Assembly: GCF_003400205.1 (NCBI RefSeq)
Contig: NZ_QUQV01000008.1
Coordinates: 62,001 to 126,000, forward strand
From: Bacillus sp. HNG
Lineage (GTDB): Bacteria > Bacillota > Bacilli > Bacillales > Bacillaceae_L
DNA length: 64,000 bases
Direction: 5' to 3'
Shown: positions 24,395 through 33,442 of the stretch, one piece after another
Numbering within the stretch: the stretch's first letter is position 1
Layout of the letters: the number at the start of each line of letters is the position of its first letter
Notes under the pieces: model-generated
What the model was told of the DNA's origin: nothing
Databases searched by the model: none
Seen by the model: only the letters and a program-made list of their open reading frames with translations
Translations under genes and position numbers: made by a program

Positions 24395-25126
24395 TCATTT
24401 TCCTTCAACGATCCTTGCAAAGTCATCAAGAGTGGTTGAATACTTGATATAGATTCGTGGTAAAAGATAGACTTCGTCTTTTATGCCTTTCTCGGAAAAA
24501 GTTTTAGGAGTTGTCGTAAGTCCAAATAAATAGTATTTTTTCGTTTCTGCTACGACCTTGTTACTGAAATTGCCGTACGGATATGCAAGAGCAATAACTG
24601 GTTTGCCCGTTATTGTTTGAATTTTTTCTTTAGAACCTTTCAGTTCATATTCATAATTTGTTATTTTCGTCAAATCAGGATGGGTGGCTGTATGAGACTG
24701 GATGGAGAAAATCCCCGAATCAGCCAGCATTTTTAAATCCGATTTTGATAACCGGTTGGAGCGACCGATAAAGTCAGAAATAACAAAAATGGTTCCAGAT
24801 GGTTTAAAATGTTCGTTAGTAAGTTTTTGAAAAATATCAAATGCATTCACATTGTTTTTGTACCCATCATCAAAGGTAATGAAAATGGGTTTGTTTACTT
24901 TATCAAAGTCTTGCCATCGCTCAAAAGTTAATAATGTGTAACCACGGTCTCTCAAATAAATCATCTGTTTCTCGAAATTTTCCGGTGTTACATATAACTC
25001 CTTAGAACCTTTCCCTTTATACTCTTCAATTGAATGATAGACTAAAATAGGAACTTGGCTTTGAGCCAAAACTTGTGATGGAAAAATGAATAGAATACAT
25101 AAGAAAAACATTGCTACCTGTTTCAT
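24395..25126 (-). CDS. Secreted polysaccharide deacetylase (NodB domain)
   Basis: 243-residue exported enzyme. A signal peptide is visible (MKQVAMFFLCILFIFPSQVL, cleavage near Ala21). The NodB catalytic motifs are TFDDGY (84-89), HTATHPDL (145-152) and AYPYGNFSN, with the metal ligands Asp86, His145 and His149. The substrate is likely peptidoglycan GlcNAc/MurNAc or an extracellular polysaccharide (family knowledge); the YHSIEEYKGKG start matches YxkH-type proteins. GAGGAG precedes the ATG. Monocistronic, with its own terminator. Confidence 0.9.
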   Translation of the reverse strand: MKQVAMFFLCILFIFPSQVLAQSQVPILVYHSIEEYKGKGSKELYVTPENFEKQMIYLRDRGYTLLTFERWQDFDKVNKPIFITFDDGYKNNVNAFDIFQKLTNEHFKPSGTIFVISDFIGRSNRLSKSDLKMLADSGIFSIQSHTATHPDLTKITNYEYELKGSKEKIQTITGKPVIALAYPYGNFSNKVVAETKKYYLFGLTTTPKTFSEKGIKDEVYLLPRIYIKYSTTLDDFARIVEGK

Positions 25127-25473
25127 AATACTCCTCGCTTTATGTCCTTTTTATTCCTTTTCAACCTTTATTGTTCCTTAAAAACATAGGACTATTATGA
25201 CAAATTATTCGGTTTGAAATTCTAGATCATTTTGTTATTTTGATTTGATATCATATCGGAGCATGAAAACGATTCATCCTGAACTAAACAACGCAGCTTA
25301 GGAATGGGATAATCCCTAACAACGTATGCTTAACTTCACCTTTTGAGGAGACCCCAATTGACAAAAGTATACTTTAACAACCGAATTAGTGGTAAAACTT
25401 CAAAAGAAAAACGTTGCATCAATTATCGATGCAACGTTTTTTGTATTTTATTTCTATTCTTTGAATAAATCCC
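25127..25473. other. Intergenic region with a bidirectional terminator
   Basis: About 350 bases. The perfect hairpin AAACGTTGCATC/GATGCAACGTTT lies at 25408-25440. The remainder holds no ORF with a ribosome site; a TTGACA at about 25359 is not followed by a convincing gene. Confidence 0.5.
25408..25440. terminator. Bidirectional terminator
   Basis: 12-bp perfect stem AAACGTTGCATC/GATGCAACGTTT with A-rich and T-rich flanks; it would end the GNAT gene on the minus strand. Confidence 0.85.
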
Positions 25474-25884
25474 CTAACTCAACCTCGCAAATGCCACTAA
25501 TGATCCCTGATCACAAGATTCGAAACCATTCTTTTCATAAAAATGTCTTACATCAGGGGCTTCTTCGGTTAATAAAACTTTTTGACGAACATTTTTATAT
25601 TTCTTCAGAACCTGTTGCATCAGTTGAGTAGCAATTCCTTGATTTTGATAAGCATTTAACACAAGAATATCTTGAATATAGATAATTGTTAATCCATCAC
25701 CGATTATACGTATTAATCCAATTAATTCTTCGCCATTCCAAGCAGTTACAACTTCTAATGACTGCTCTATTGCCTGTTGAAGAACTTCTAAATCTTGTGT
25801 ATAAGCATACCATTCTACATCATTATATAATATCTCTAGTTGTTCTCTATTTATATTTTTACTATTAGTAAAATTAATTTCCAC
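25474..25884 (-). CDS. GNAT family N-acetyltransferase
   Basis: 136-residue compact GNAT similar in layout to the one at 22946. IQDILVLNAYQNQGIATQLM holds the acetyl-CoA loop QNQGIA (about residues 83-88), and VRHFYEKNGFESCDQG is motif B. The N-terminal INREQLEILYNDVEWYAYTQ segment is the paired helix of this subgroup. The GTG start at 25884 follows AGGAGG by 7 bases. Substrate unknown. Confidence 0.86.
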   Translation of the reverse strand: MEINFTNSKNINREQLEILYNDVEWYAYTQDLEVLQQAIEQSLEVVTAWNGEELIGLIRIIGDGLTIIYIQDILVLNAYQNQGIATQLMQQVLKKYKNVRQKVLLTEEAPDVRHFYEKNGFESCDQGSLVAFARLS

Positions 25885-26187
25885 TCATTTTCCTCCTCAA
25901 AATATCTTATTTTGAAGAGTTGATCCATAATTTATCCACTGTCTTATGCCTCCTTTTAGTATATAAAAGAATGTTGTTATATTACTATTTCGACATTGTT
26001 CATTATTATCCTGCTTAGATTGAAACAGTAATTAAAGACCTATTTACACTTGCCCCTGATTTTTTAATCGTTTATTCAGATATAATTGAAACTAAAATAC
26101 TCCTTACCTGTTTATCTTTTTTGAATTAAATCCCAGTTATTTGGTAATTATAATTTACGATGACATTTTATTTGTGGAGGTAATACA
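25885..26187. other. Intergenic region without a recognised gene
   Basis: About 300 AT-rich bases between divergent GNAT and DUF3231 genes. Promoters for both must lie here, and the DUF3231 promoter may be sporulation-specific, but I could not identify either with confidence. No repeat or ORF seen. Confidence 0.35.
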
Positions 26188-26736
26188 ATGACAAATCCAT
26201 TAGAGTCCGTATTATCAATCATAAAGAACTTTGTAGATGATGAGCCAAAACCTCCTCTACACGTTGGTGAAGTAATGGACCTATGGACTGCTTATACTGC
26301 ATTTAATGAAGCACATATTCTATATCAAGTTGGATTAAATTCAACTACTGATACGGATTTAATTCACGCTTTACAATCCGCATTTCATTCTAGTGAAGCT
26401 GATACAAAAAAAATTGAAAGTTTTCTAATAAAGGAAGGAGTTCCCTTACCACCCTTAAATTCACCTAAACCCGTTTCAAACCCAGGTTCAGTTCCTGAAG
26501 GCGTAAGACTCACTGATGATGAATTAGCAAATTTAATATCAGTTAAAATAGCCACGTCAATTACCTTTTGCGCACAAGCAATGAGTAAAACGATTAGAAC
26601 GGACGTTGGGCTGTTATTCTTTGAAATACAGATAAATCTTATGAGGTATGCAGCACCATTTAAAAACATGATGAAAAAACGTGGTTGGTTAAAAATACCC
26701 CCAAAGTACCATCCTCCGGGTTTGCCAGAAAAATAA
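26188..26736 (+). CDS. DUF3231 family protein (single domain)
   Basis: 182-residue helical protein of the DUF3231 family, a ferritin-like/coat-associated group expanded in spore formers. Seen: PPLHVGEVMDLWTAYTAFNE, the helix ILYQVGLNSTTDTDLIHALQ, IESFLIKEGVPLPPLNSPKP, LTDDELANLISVKIATSITF and the end KKRGWLKIPPKYHPP, which is a typical family terminus. GGAGG lies before the ATG. Function unknown. It is convergent with a two-domain relative at 26885. Confidence 0.85.
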   Translation: MTNPLESVLSIIKNFVDDEPKPPLHVGEVMDLWTAYTAFNEAHILYQVGLNSTTDTDLIHALQSAFHSSEADTKKIESFLIKEGVPLPPLNSPKPVSNPGSVPEGVRLTDDELANLISVKIATSITFCAQAMSKTIRTDVGLLFFEIQINLMRYAAPFKNMMKKRGWLKIPPKYHPPGLPEK

Positions 26737-26843
26737 CCTTTCTCTGGGTGGGGCACTTCTATTTATTGTTGGACCCTTTTATTTAAAGTCCTTTTTTTAC
26801 ATAAATCAGAAAGGTTCGTTTCATCATTCCTAAAATATAAAAC

Positions 26844-26873
26844 AAGCCCTTCTGTTAATAGGCAGAAGGACTT
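26844..26873 (-). terminator. Terminator of the two-domain DUF3231 gene
   Basis: AAGTCCTTCTG pairs with CAGAAGGGCTT on the minus strand (one G-U), followed by GTTTTA. Confidence 0.75.
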
Positions 26874-26884
26874 AAGCATGTAGA

Positions 26885-27901
26885 TTATTTCTGTTTTCTT
26901 ATTAATTCATCCCGATCGGGTACCATTGGAGGCTGTTCCATCCAGCCATTTTTTATCAAGATATTGGCTCCATCTTCAGAATACAGTTGAACCTCTAGAG
27001 ATAGCCTGTTATACATTGAAGCAAGATCCGCTCTAGGACTTTGGCTGACAGCTGTACCGTAATATCCAACACTCATGGAAATCAAGCCAGATGTCAGGAA
27101 CATCATGAGTTTATCAGAAAAAGTTTTGGTGGTACTATTTGTTATTTCTGAATCCCACCCCATCGGTACAGGGAGTTTACTTTCCTCTAACTTCCCTCTA
27201 AATAATTTAATGTGTTTATTTCCTATTTCTAAACCTTTTAAAAAGAATTTTTTAACATCCTTATCCTGTGCAACCTGACTAAATCCAGTGAGTACAGCTA
27301 CTCCAAGGGCATTTCTTTGCAGATTCGCAAATAAATTAGCGACTTCCGCAGCAATTAACGGTCTTTTTTCTCCTAAAACATCAAACATAAACCATTGCTT
27401 TTTCACGAATTCAATCTTTTCTAAATTAGGAAGGCTGGGAGATCGTATAAGTAATCCTTTGGATAATAATAAATCCGTAGAGCGTTTATATAATTCCATT
27501 GTTTCCGTGAGGCAGTCCATGTAATAAGCTTTTATGTCATTTCTTACAGAGGTTGCTACTGCTGCTCCATATAAGGTAAGACCGACTTTTGACATCTGGT
27601 TCATATAATTCAACACAAAACCGTCTGAATATAATCTTGGAGCGGTTAAATCAACATCTTCTTCCATTTTAAAACCATAAGGAACTACATGTTCTTCCTC
27701 AGTCAATATAGCAGCAATTATTTCTATGTGTGATGTAGATAAGCCCAGAGCAAATTCAATGATAGATTTGATCTCTTCATCCTCCGCTTTTTTCAAGAAG
27801 TATGCCAGGACACATTTGCTACCACTATCATTTAAGTATTGCACCCAAAGCTGCGCTATCTCACCGGCAGTTAACCTTATCTGGGTTCCCTTTTCCTTCA
27901 T
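26885..27901 (-). CDS. DUF3231 family protein (two tandem domains)
   Basis: 338-residue protein with two DUF3231 repeats. Repeat one starts RLTAGEIAQLWVQYLNDSGS and ends LLSKGLLIRSPSLPNL; repeat two starts KRPLIAAEVANLFANLQRNA and ends ILIKNGWMEQPPMVPDRD. Each contains a YG(A/T)A-SVR/SPRAD block (LYGAAVATSVRNDIK and YYGTAVSQSPRADLA). The frame opens at 27943, but GGAGG lies 6 bases before ATG 27901. Likely spore-associated; no enzymatic role is known to me. Confidence 0.85.
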   Translation of the reverse strand: MKEKGTQIRLTAGEIAQLWVQYLNDSGSKCVLAYFLKKAEDEEIKSIIEFALGLSTSHIEIIAAILTEEEHVVPYGFKMEEDVDLTAPRLYSDGFVLNYMNQMSKVGLTLYGAAVATSVRNDIKAYYMDCLTETMELYKRSTDLLLSKGLLIRSPSLPNLEKIEFVKKQWFMFDVLGEKRPLIAAEVANLFANLQRNALGVAVLTGFSQVAQDKDVKKFFLKGLEIGNKHIKLFRGKLEESKLPVPMGWDSEITNSTTKTFSDKLMMFLTSGLISMSVGYYGTAVSQSPRADLASMYNRLSLEVQLYSEDGANILIKNGWMEQPPMVPDRDELIRKQK

Positions 27902-28049
27902 AAGTAACCTCCAAAGTTGAAATACTATAAATACCATCCCCATAAATTACCTTTAATATGTATGAATGGTAATCCTTTTATAAAATAAACCAGAAATACT
28001 CGTAGTCATTTTTTATTGACCTATCAGCCTGCACCGTTGTAATTGCTCT

Positions 28050-29243
28050 CTACTCCCAATTCATCCCAGTCCGCCGGATTGTATAGTCAAAAGTCACTTT
28101 AATATCCATGTCTTTGTAAATGTCAGACCACTTTTCATCGGTTTTTACTTCCTCGTCCCAATATGTTCCGAATTTGGCTCTGACTCTAGCGCCTAGACCA
28201 AGGATATCTGCCCCGTGCTCCTGAAGCTCCTTGATTAATTCGCTGCTGACTTCATCCATTTTTTGATTGGCTGCTTTTTCGATTTGCTTCATTTTGTCGC
28301 CACTTAAGGTTACATCGATGGCTTCCTCAATAATGGCATCTATTTCTACATGAATTGTTGCTCTTGGTATTCCGTTTTTTACATCAACTTTTATTTTAGG
28401 GTTTCGTTCTTGAGTTTGAATCGTGTAAACACTCTTATCATCTAACGAAATACTTAAAGGGTAACCGCCGGAGGCTTTCTCTTTCATATCCATAAAGGCA
28501 CCTATTTCAATCGGGGATGTTAGACCAACCATTTTTTCACCTCGAAAATATGCGATTCCATCCACCATAATTCGATCATTGTTAATGACTTTTACCCCCG
28601 GCAGTACTGGGTCAATCCCTTTATCTAAAACATCTATCCAAAAGTTCCCGAGATATTCCCTTGGTAGCTTTCCAAAACGTACCGCATTATCTAATGTATC
28701 TGCTAAATAAAGTGCTGGTACTGTTTCAAGTGGTGGTGCTGTTCTCAAAACTTTTGCCGCATCTTTTTTATTAACAGCCATCCAGGCTGTTCTTCGGACC
28801 TCGTTATCACGCTTTAAAAATTCACTTATATCCTTAATCCCCTTCTTCGCAACTTCATCAGAAACCACAATAATCTGTAGATGCCCAAGATATAACTTTT
28901 CAGCAAGTTGTTGCTGGAGATTGGACATAGCATCCTTTATCGTATGACCATATGTGTCTAATAACCACACTGTTTTCTCAGATCCTTGCCCTCCACCGCC
29001 TTCAGGGCCAAGCTTGATTTTTCCAGGTAAAGCGATTTGGGCAGTAACCTTATATAATATATCTTTTTTCCCTTCAGGAAAGTCTCCGTCAAGATGTGTT
29101 ACCTCTGCTTTATCTTTTCCCTTAGCAAGATCAATTGCCAGTGCCAGTATATTTGCACGGTCCTCCAGTTCGTACCTGTCCCAGCATCCTGTTAAAAAAA
29201 GAATTAATACAAGAAGGAGCATAAAAACTCGTATCATTTTCAT
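28050..29243 (-). CDS. Spore germination receptor lipoprotein, GerC type
   Basis: C subunit of a GerA-type germinant receptor. 397 residues with a lipoprotein signal (FLTGC, lipidated Cys20) followed by WDRYELEDRANILALAIDLA, the invariant GerC beginning. The body contains VSDEVAKKGIKDISEFLKRD, RRTAWMAVNKKDA and the C-terminal domain near GADILGLGARVRAKF. It anchors on the outer face of the spore inner membrane. Last gene of the ger operon; its ATG overlaps the gerB-type stop by 4 bases. No clear terminator after it. Confidence 0.93.
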   Translation of the reverse strand: MKMIRVFMLLLVLILFLTGCWDRYELEDRANILALAIDLAKGKDKAEVTHLDGDFPEGKKDILYKVTAQIALPGKIKLGPEGGGGQGSEKTVWLLDTYGHTIKDAMSNLQQQLAEKLYLGHLQIIVVSDEVAKKGIKDISEFLKRDNEVRRTAWMAVNKKDAAKVLRTAPPLETVPALYLADTLDNAVRFGKLPREYLGNFWIDVLDKGIDPVLPGVKVINNDRIMVDGIAYFRGEKMVGLTSPIEIGAFMDMKEKASGGYPLSISLDDKSVYTIQTQERNPKIKVDVKNGIPRATIHVEIDAIIEEAIDVTLSGDKMKQIEKAANQKMDEVSSELIKELQEHGADILGLGARVRAKFGTYWDEEVKTDEKWSDIYKDMDIKVTFDYTIRRTGMNWE

Positions 29244-30343
29244 GCCGAAACTCCTCCTTTTTTACGGAGCTTTGCAATCCCTAAAAGGATCACAGGATAT
29301 ACAATTGTTAACAGAAGGCCATACATTGTTACTAGCAATATATAATCATACATATGATAAATATTTTGTGGAAAAATGGCGATACAAAAAACAACCGGAA
29401 AACCTGCTACTGCGATCACCCGGTAATTGTAGTATCGAAAAAGTTCCCCTATTCCGCGAACAATTATAAAATAATAGGATAGAAGTGTCGTAAAAACACC
29501 ATATATCCAGGAAATAACCAAAATAGCATCCACCCTTGCTAAAATATCACCAGGAACCGTAATCATTTTACCTAGAACTAATGTTGGCCAAATCATTTGA
29601 AGAATATCCTCATCTCCAAATACACCCACCGTCATGAACACAATAAAAATGACAATAAAACCGGCTATCAGAAGTCCCCAGACCCCACCTTTCAGACATT
29701 TTTCTGGTTGTTTCATATAGGGGATGACCATTGTAATAATGAAAAAGCTTAACATCGACTGTGTAACCGCAATACTTCCTTTTAAAAATTCACTCCAAGT
29801 TGGGTCGTTACCCAAGAATGGAGTAATGTGATACACCTCAATGTCTCCAAAGGCTGGAAGTAAGACAAGTGCGAATGGAAAAATGATCAACGGCATATAG
29901 AAAAAATGGATATAGGCAAAGGTTGAAACATTTTGAAACCCAGTTGTGGCACATAAGAAAATCATCATAAAAATGGCAATTTGAATGGGTGTAGTTGGTA
30001 GAAGTGCGCCTTTTACTACTTCAGCAAATTGTCGCGTTTCAAGCCCCATGTTTATGGTAAAAAGTAGAATGATCATGATACTAAAGATACGACCAATAAA
30101 TTTTCCTAAGATTATTTCGTTGTATGTAATGAGGGTATGCTTGGGAAATCTTTTTCCCAAATATACAATTGCTAAAAGACCGATGAAAGTAATTCCAACT
30201 CCAATTATGCTTGCAAATGGAGCTCCTATCCCCGCTCCCTTGACCACAAATCTCGGAAAGGCGAGCATGGCAACACCAAGAATAGAACTGATTACAATGA
30301 ATGCCAATTGTACCGATGTAATTTTATCTCCTTGCTTATCCAT
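29240..30343 (-). CDS. Spore germination receptor permease, GerB type
   Basis: B subunit of the germinant receptor: a membrane protein of the amino acid-polyamine-organocation superfamily that binds the germinant and may conduct ions. From ATG 30343 it has 367 residues and about 10 helices. KITSVQLAFIVISSILGVAM and LAFPRFVVKGAG near the start are family hallmarks. The frame opens at 30367, but the ATG at 30343 overlaps the gerA-type stop by 8 bases (ATGGATAA) and gives the usual family N-terminus. The germinant is unknown. Confidence 0.93.
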   Translation of the reverse strand: MDKQGDKITSVQLAFIVISSILGVAMLAFPRFVVKGAGIGAPFASIIGVGITFIGLLAIVYLGKRFPKHTLITYNEIILGKFIGRIFSIMIILLFTINMGLETRQFAEVVKGALLPTTPIQIAIFMMIFLCATTGFQNVSTFAYIHFFYMPLIIFPFALVLLPAFGDIEVYHITPFLGNDPTWSEFLKGSIAVTQSMLSFFIITMVIPYMKQPEKCLKGGVWGLLIAGFIVIFIVFMTVGVFGDEDILQMIWPTLVLGKMITVPGDILARVDAILVISWIYGVFTTLLSYYFIIVRGIGELFRYYNYRVIAVAGFPVVFCIAIFPQNIYHMYDYILLVTMYGLLLTIVYPVILLGIAKLRKKGGVSA

Positions 30344-31955
30344 TGGAATCACCATCCTCTTGACCATTCAATGAAGACTTTGGAATCCTTTCTTCTTTAG
30401 GGTCCATCCTTTTTACATCCTGAGGTTTTATCTCTGCTGGCCGATTCTTTAACCATCGAAGTGGAGCGCGAATGAATGAATCTTTCATGCCCGTAAAATT
30501 CCCTGGGGCAACAGGTGCCATATACGGAATACCAAAGGACCGTAATGATAGCATATGATTGAGGATGAAAATAACCCCAAACGCTAAACCAAGTAATCCA
30601 AAGGTTCCAGCGAGAATGATTAAGGGGAAACGCAGCATCCGAAAAGCTGTAGCTGCATTATACGAAGGTGTCGCGAATGACCCAATCGTTGATAGTGCAA
30701 TAATGACAACTGTTATTGGACTAACGAATCCAGCCAATACAGCCGCTTGCCCTATAACAAGCACCCCAACAATAGAGAGCGCCCCACCTACCTGTTGAGG
30801 CATTCGGACGGTTGCTTCACGTAATATTTCCATCGCTACCTCCATCAAGAGCACTTCAATAAACGCTGGGAAGGGGACCCCAGCACGACCACTTGAGGCA
30901 GCAACAACAAATTTCGCTGGAATCATCTCTGGATGATAGGAAAGAACTGTTACATAGAAGGACGAAAACGTTAATGAAAAGATAAGAGACATAAAACGAA
31001 TCAAGCGAACTGCACTTGTGATCAAGAACCTCTCATTATAATCCTCACTTGTTTGATAAAACTGATTAAAAATTGCAGGTACAACCAATACAAACGGGGA
31101 ACCATCTACTAATAGTACGATTCTACCTTCTAGTAAATTACCTACTGCTTTATCTGGCCGTTCCGTATTTTGAACCTGTGGAAATGGCGATCGAGGATTA
31201 TCCTCAATTAACTGCTCAATATATCCAGCATCCAGTATCCGGTCGATATCAATCCGATCTATACGCTTTTTCACCTCATGCAATAACTCTTGGTTTACAA
31301 TACCCTCCATATAACAAATTCCCACTCTCGTTTTTGTACGCCTACCTACCTCCATGTGTTCTATTCTAAACTCAGGAACAGGTAAACGATAACGTAATAA
31401 AGATACATTCGTCATGATTTGTTCAATAAATCCATCACGAGGACCTCGAACCACTCTTTCTGTCTCAGGTTGTGCGAGCCCCCGCTTTTCAGGCTTGAAT
31501 GCATCAAGTAGGAGAGCTTGTTCGGAACCCTCGATTAAAACGACACATTTCCCTCTCAACAGACCAGACAGTAAAGTTGATAATCTTGACTCGGATGTTC
31601 CTGAACAATGATAGAGCACATCTTCCAGTAGGCCGGATGTGAGACTATCAGTATTGAGTGTGGATGGCATGTAGTCCTGACTAAGTCTCGGCTCTTGAAG
31701 AGGTTTAATAATATCTCTATCCAATTTTTCTTGATCTACGAGGCTACTCATATAAAGCACGACAGATAGGGTTTCACCAAATAAATGAAACCTTCTCGTT
31801 GAAAAATCGATATCCTTTTCGAAAATTCGTTTAAATTCTTCTACTGTGTGTTCGGCATCGCCGCTTATATAAACTCGCATTGATTCTAAGGTTCGGCTCT
31901 CAGGTAAGGAGACTTTCTGTTCATGTTTTTCTTGCTTTTTAAAAAATGACGGCAT
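30336..31955 (-). CDS. Spore germination receptor subunit, GerA type
   Basis: First gene of the operon, 539 residues. The soluble N-terminal part (about 1-290) holds SLVDQEKLDRDIIKPLQEPR and LLSGLLRGKCVVLIEGSEQA. YMEGIVNQELLHEVKKRIDR, then DAGYIEQLIEDNPRSPFPQV, TERPDKAVGNLLEGRIVLLV and DGSPFVLVVPAIFNQFYQ are the most conserved stretch. The C-terminal part has about five helices with RAGVPFPAFIEVLLMEVAME. Order A-B-C matches gerA, gerB and ynd operons. GGAGGGAGAAGG precedes the ATG. It should be made in the forespore; I could not identify a convincing sigma-G promoter. Confidence 0.94.
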   Translation of the reverse strand: MPSFFKKQEKHEQKVSLPESRTLESMRVYISGDAEHTVEEFKRIFEKDIDFSTRRFHLFGETLSVVLYMSSLVDQEKLDRDIIKPLQEPRLSQDYMPSTLNTDSLTSGLLEDVLYHCSGTSESRLSTLLSGLLRGKCVVLIEGSEQALLLDAFKPEKRGLAQPETERVVRGPRDGFIEQIMTNVSLLRYRLPVPEFRIEHMEVGRRTKTRVGICYMEGIVNQELLHEVKKRIDRIDIDRILDAGYIEQLIEDNPRSPFPQVQNTERPDKAVGNLLEGRIVLLVDGSPFVLVVPAIFNQFYQTSEDYNERFLITSAVRLIRFMSLIFSLTFSSFYVTVLSYHPEMIPAKFVVAASSGRAGVPFPAFIEVLLMEVAMEILREATVRMPQQVGGALSIVGVLVIGQAAVLAGFVSPITVVIIALSTIGSFATPSYNAATAFRMLRFPLIILAGTFGLLGLAFGVIFILNHMLSLRSFGIPYMAPVAPGNFTGMKDSFIRAPLRWLKNRPAEIKPQDVKRMDPKEERIPKSSLNGQEDGDSNG

Positions 31956-32343
31956 CCTTCTCCCTCCTTCAGTTTGGTATTTTGTGTTAATTGTGTAGTT
32001 TCATGTAAAATTCAGGAGAAATAGTACTTTTTTAGGACTTTTGGATTATAAATTGATAAAGAATAGTTTTGTGATTTAAGTATAGGGGGTTAAGGAGTTT
32101 CACTTATGTTATAGCGAAATTTTAAAAACGAATAGCAACAAGACTCGGATTCCCTATTCCATAAAATGGTCACTAATGAATAATTTGTAAAGGGGTAGTT
32201 ATCTTCGTTATCTTTTTGTCACATTCTTTTTAGCTTCTTTTGACTTATTTTGTCGAAGGTCTTTCATTTTTGTTAAGAATTTTGCATAATATTGTTTGGG
32301 TTTGTTTTAAGTAAAGCTTTAAATTAATAAAGAGGTGTAAAAA
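31956..32343. other. Intergenic region between ger operon and Spo0E-like gene
   Basis: About 390 AT-rich bases containing the divergent promoters. TGTCGAA at 32251-32257 is a perfect match to the Spo0A box; a 7-base match is expected several times by chance in a window this size, but its place before a Spo0E-type gene makes it worth noting. No other gene seen. Confidence 0.35.
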
Positions 32344-32520
32344 TTGTTACAAGAAAGCGCACAACTTAATAGGGAAATTCTTATTTTATCAATAGTCCAA
32401 AAAAGAGATGAAATGATTCGTCTTGCTGCTTTAAATGGGGTGTTAAACAGTGAGACCATAAAATGTAGTCAAGAGCTCGATCGTCTATTAAATGCTTTTA
32501 AAAAGTATCAAATTCATTAA
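32344..32520 (+). CDS. Spo0E-like aspartyl-phosphate phosphatase
   Basis: A 58-residue gene with a TTG start. The protein begins MLQESAQLNREILILSIVQK and ends SQELDRLLNAFKKYQIH. The SQELD motif (about residues 42-46) preceded by two helices is the Spo0E-family active signature; such proteins dephosphorylate Spo0A-P or related response regulators and delay sporulation. GAGGTG lies 6 bases before the TTG. The family fits the germination genes next door and the possible Spo0A box upstream. The exact target is unknown. Confidence 0.85.
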   Translation: MLQESAQLNREILILSIVQKRDEMIRLAALNGVLNSETIKCSQELDRLLNAFKKYQIH

Positions 32521-32670
32521 TTTCCTAAAGAGGTGTCCTACGTCAGCATCCACATTTATTTCATTGGTGACACCATTTTCACACCTTTTCCTTTTGACTC
32601 CATTCACCTCCTCATATGATTCCACCATACTAACCTACCTTTTTTATAAAGCTAATCCGCTTAATTTACC

Positions 32671-32706
32671 AAAAAAGCGATAATCCGTTATTTGGACTAC
32701 CGCTCC
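32671..32706 (-). terminator. Terminator of the PaiB-like gene
   Basis: On minus, AGCG-x-TAGTCC pairs imperfectly with GGATTA-x-CGCT, then TTTTTT. Confidence 0.6.
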
Positions 32707-32742
32707 CGAAGTTTAACCTATCAACATCTAATCCCATTTCCT

Positions 32743-33354
32743 TTATTTTTGTAAATTTTTCTTCATTAAGGATGCAATCTTTCTATTATCTTGATGGGAA
32801 GTATTTTCTAATTGTTTTATAATTAACTCCTGTCGTTCTACAGGCTGATTTTGACTTAATTTAGCCTTTGCTTCAATTTTTGTCATGTTGATTTTGAATG
32901 CTACAATCCCTTTGCTCATTCCTTCGATAAAGTTGGGGTCTACATCACTTAAATTGTATGGACTATCAGGACTTTCATATTTTTTTACCATATCATTTAA
33001 AGAATCAAGTATTACTTCTTGATTTTTAATGATCTCCATCTTTCCATATGCATGGATTGATACATAATTCCATGTAGGTACTGCTTTCATTGTTTCATAC
33101 CAAGAAGGAGAAATATAACAATGAGGACCTTGAAAAATAACAAGAATTTGTTGATTTTCGACATCCTTCCATTGCTCATTTGGACGTGCAAAATGACCGT
33201 ACAAAGCATGTTCAGATTTGTTTAATACGAGTGGAAGATGGGTAGCGTAAGGTTCTCCATCATGCAGAGAAACTAAATTCGCAAAGCTATAGTTTTCTAT
33301 AAACTCATAAATTGTGCTTTCATCCTCGATTTTAAACTGTTTGGGTATATACAT
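32743..33354 (-). CDS. PaiB-like FMN-binding transcriptional regulator
   Basis: 203-residue split-barrel protein of the PaiB family (FMN-binding negative transcriptional regulator). MYIPKQFKIEDESTIYEFIE, then YSFANLVSLHDGEPYATHLP, LYGHFARPNEQWK, ILVIFQGPHCYISPSWYE, PTWNYVSIHAYGKMEI and VAFKINMTKIEAKAKLSQNQ are all family signatures. In B. subtilis PaiB helps repress sporulation and degradative enzymes; the role here is inferred. A decayed scrap of a second copy lies at 2142-2237. AGAAAGGGTG precedes the ATG. Confidence 0.9.
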   Translation of the reverse strand: MYIPKQFKIEDESTIYEFIENYSFANLVSLHDGEPYATHLPLVLNKSEHALYGHFARPNEQWKDVENQQILVIFQGPHCYISPSWYETMKAVPTWNYVSIHAYGKMEIIKNQEVILDSLNDMVKKYESPDSPYNLSDVDPNFIEGMSKGIVAFKINMTKIEAKAKLSQNQPVERQELIIKQLENTSHQDNRKIASLMKKNLQK

Positions 33355-33442
33355 ATTGGTTCACCCTTTCTGTGCTAATTAGCTTGTGAAATTTCAACAA
33401 AAAAACATGCTTCTTTTTGTCTATAGCCCTGTTCCTAAAAAA

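Noticed and set aside
25359-25390. Promoter TTGACA with downstream small gene
   Set aside because: No ORF with a ribosome site follows; the next element is a terminator.
31956-32080. Sigma-G promoter of the ger operon
   Set aside because: Only partial matches (GAATT, CAATTAA) with wrong spacing; expected from biology but not supported by the bases.
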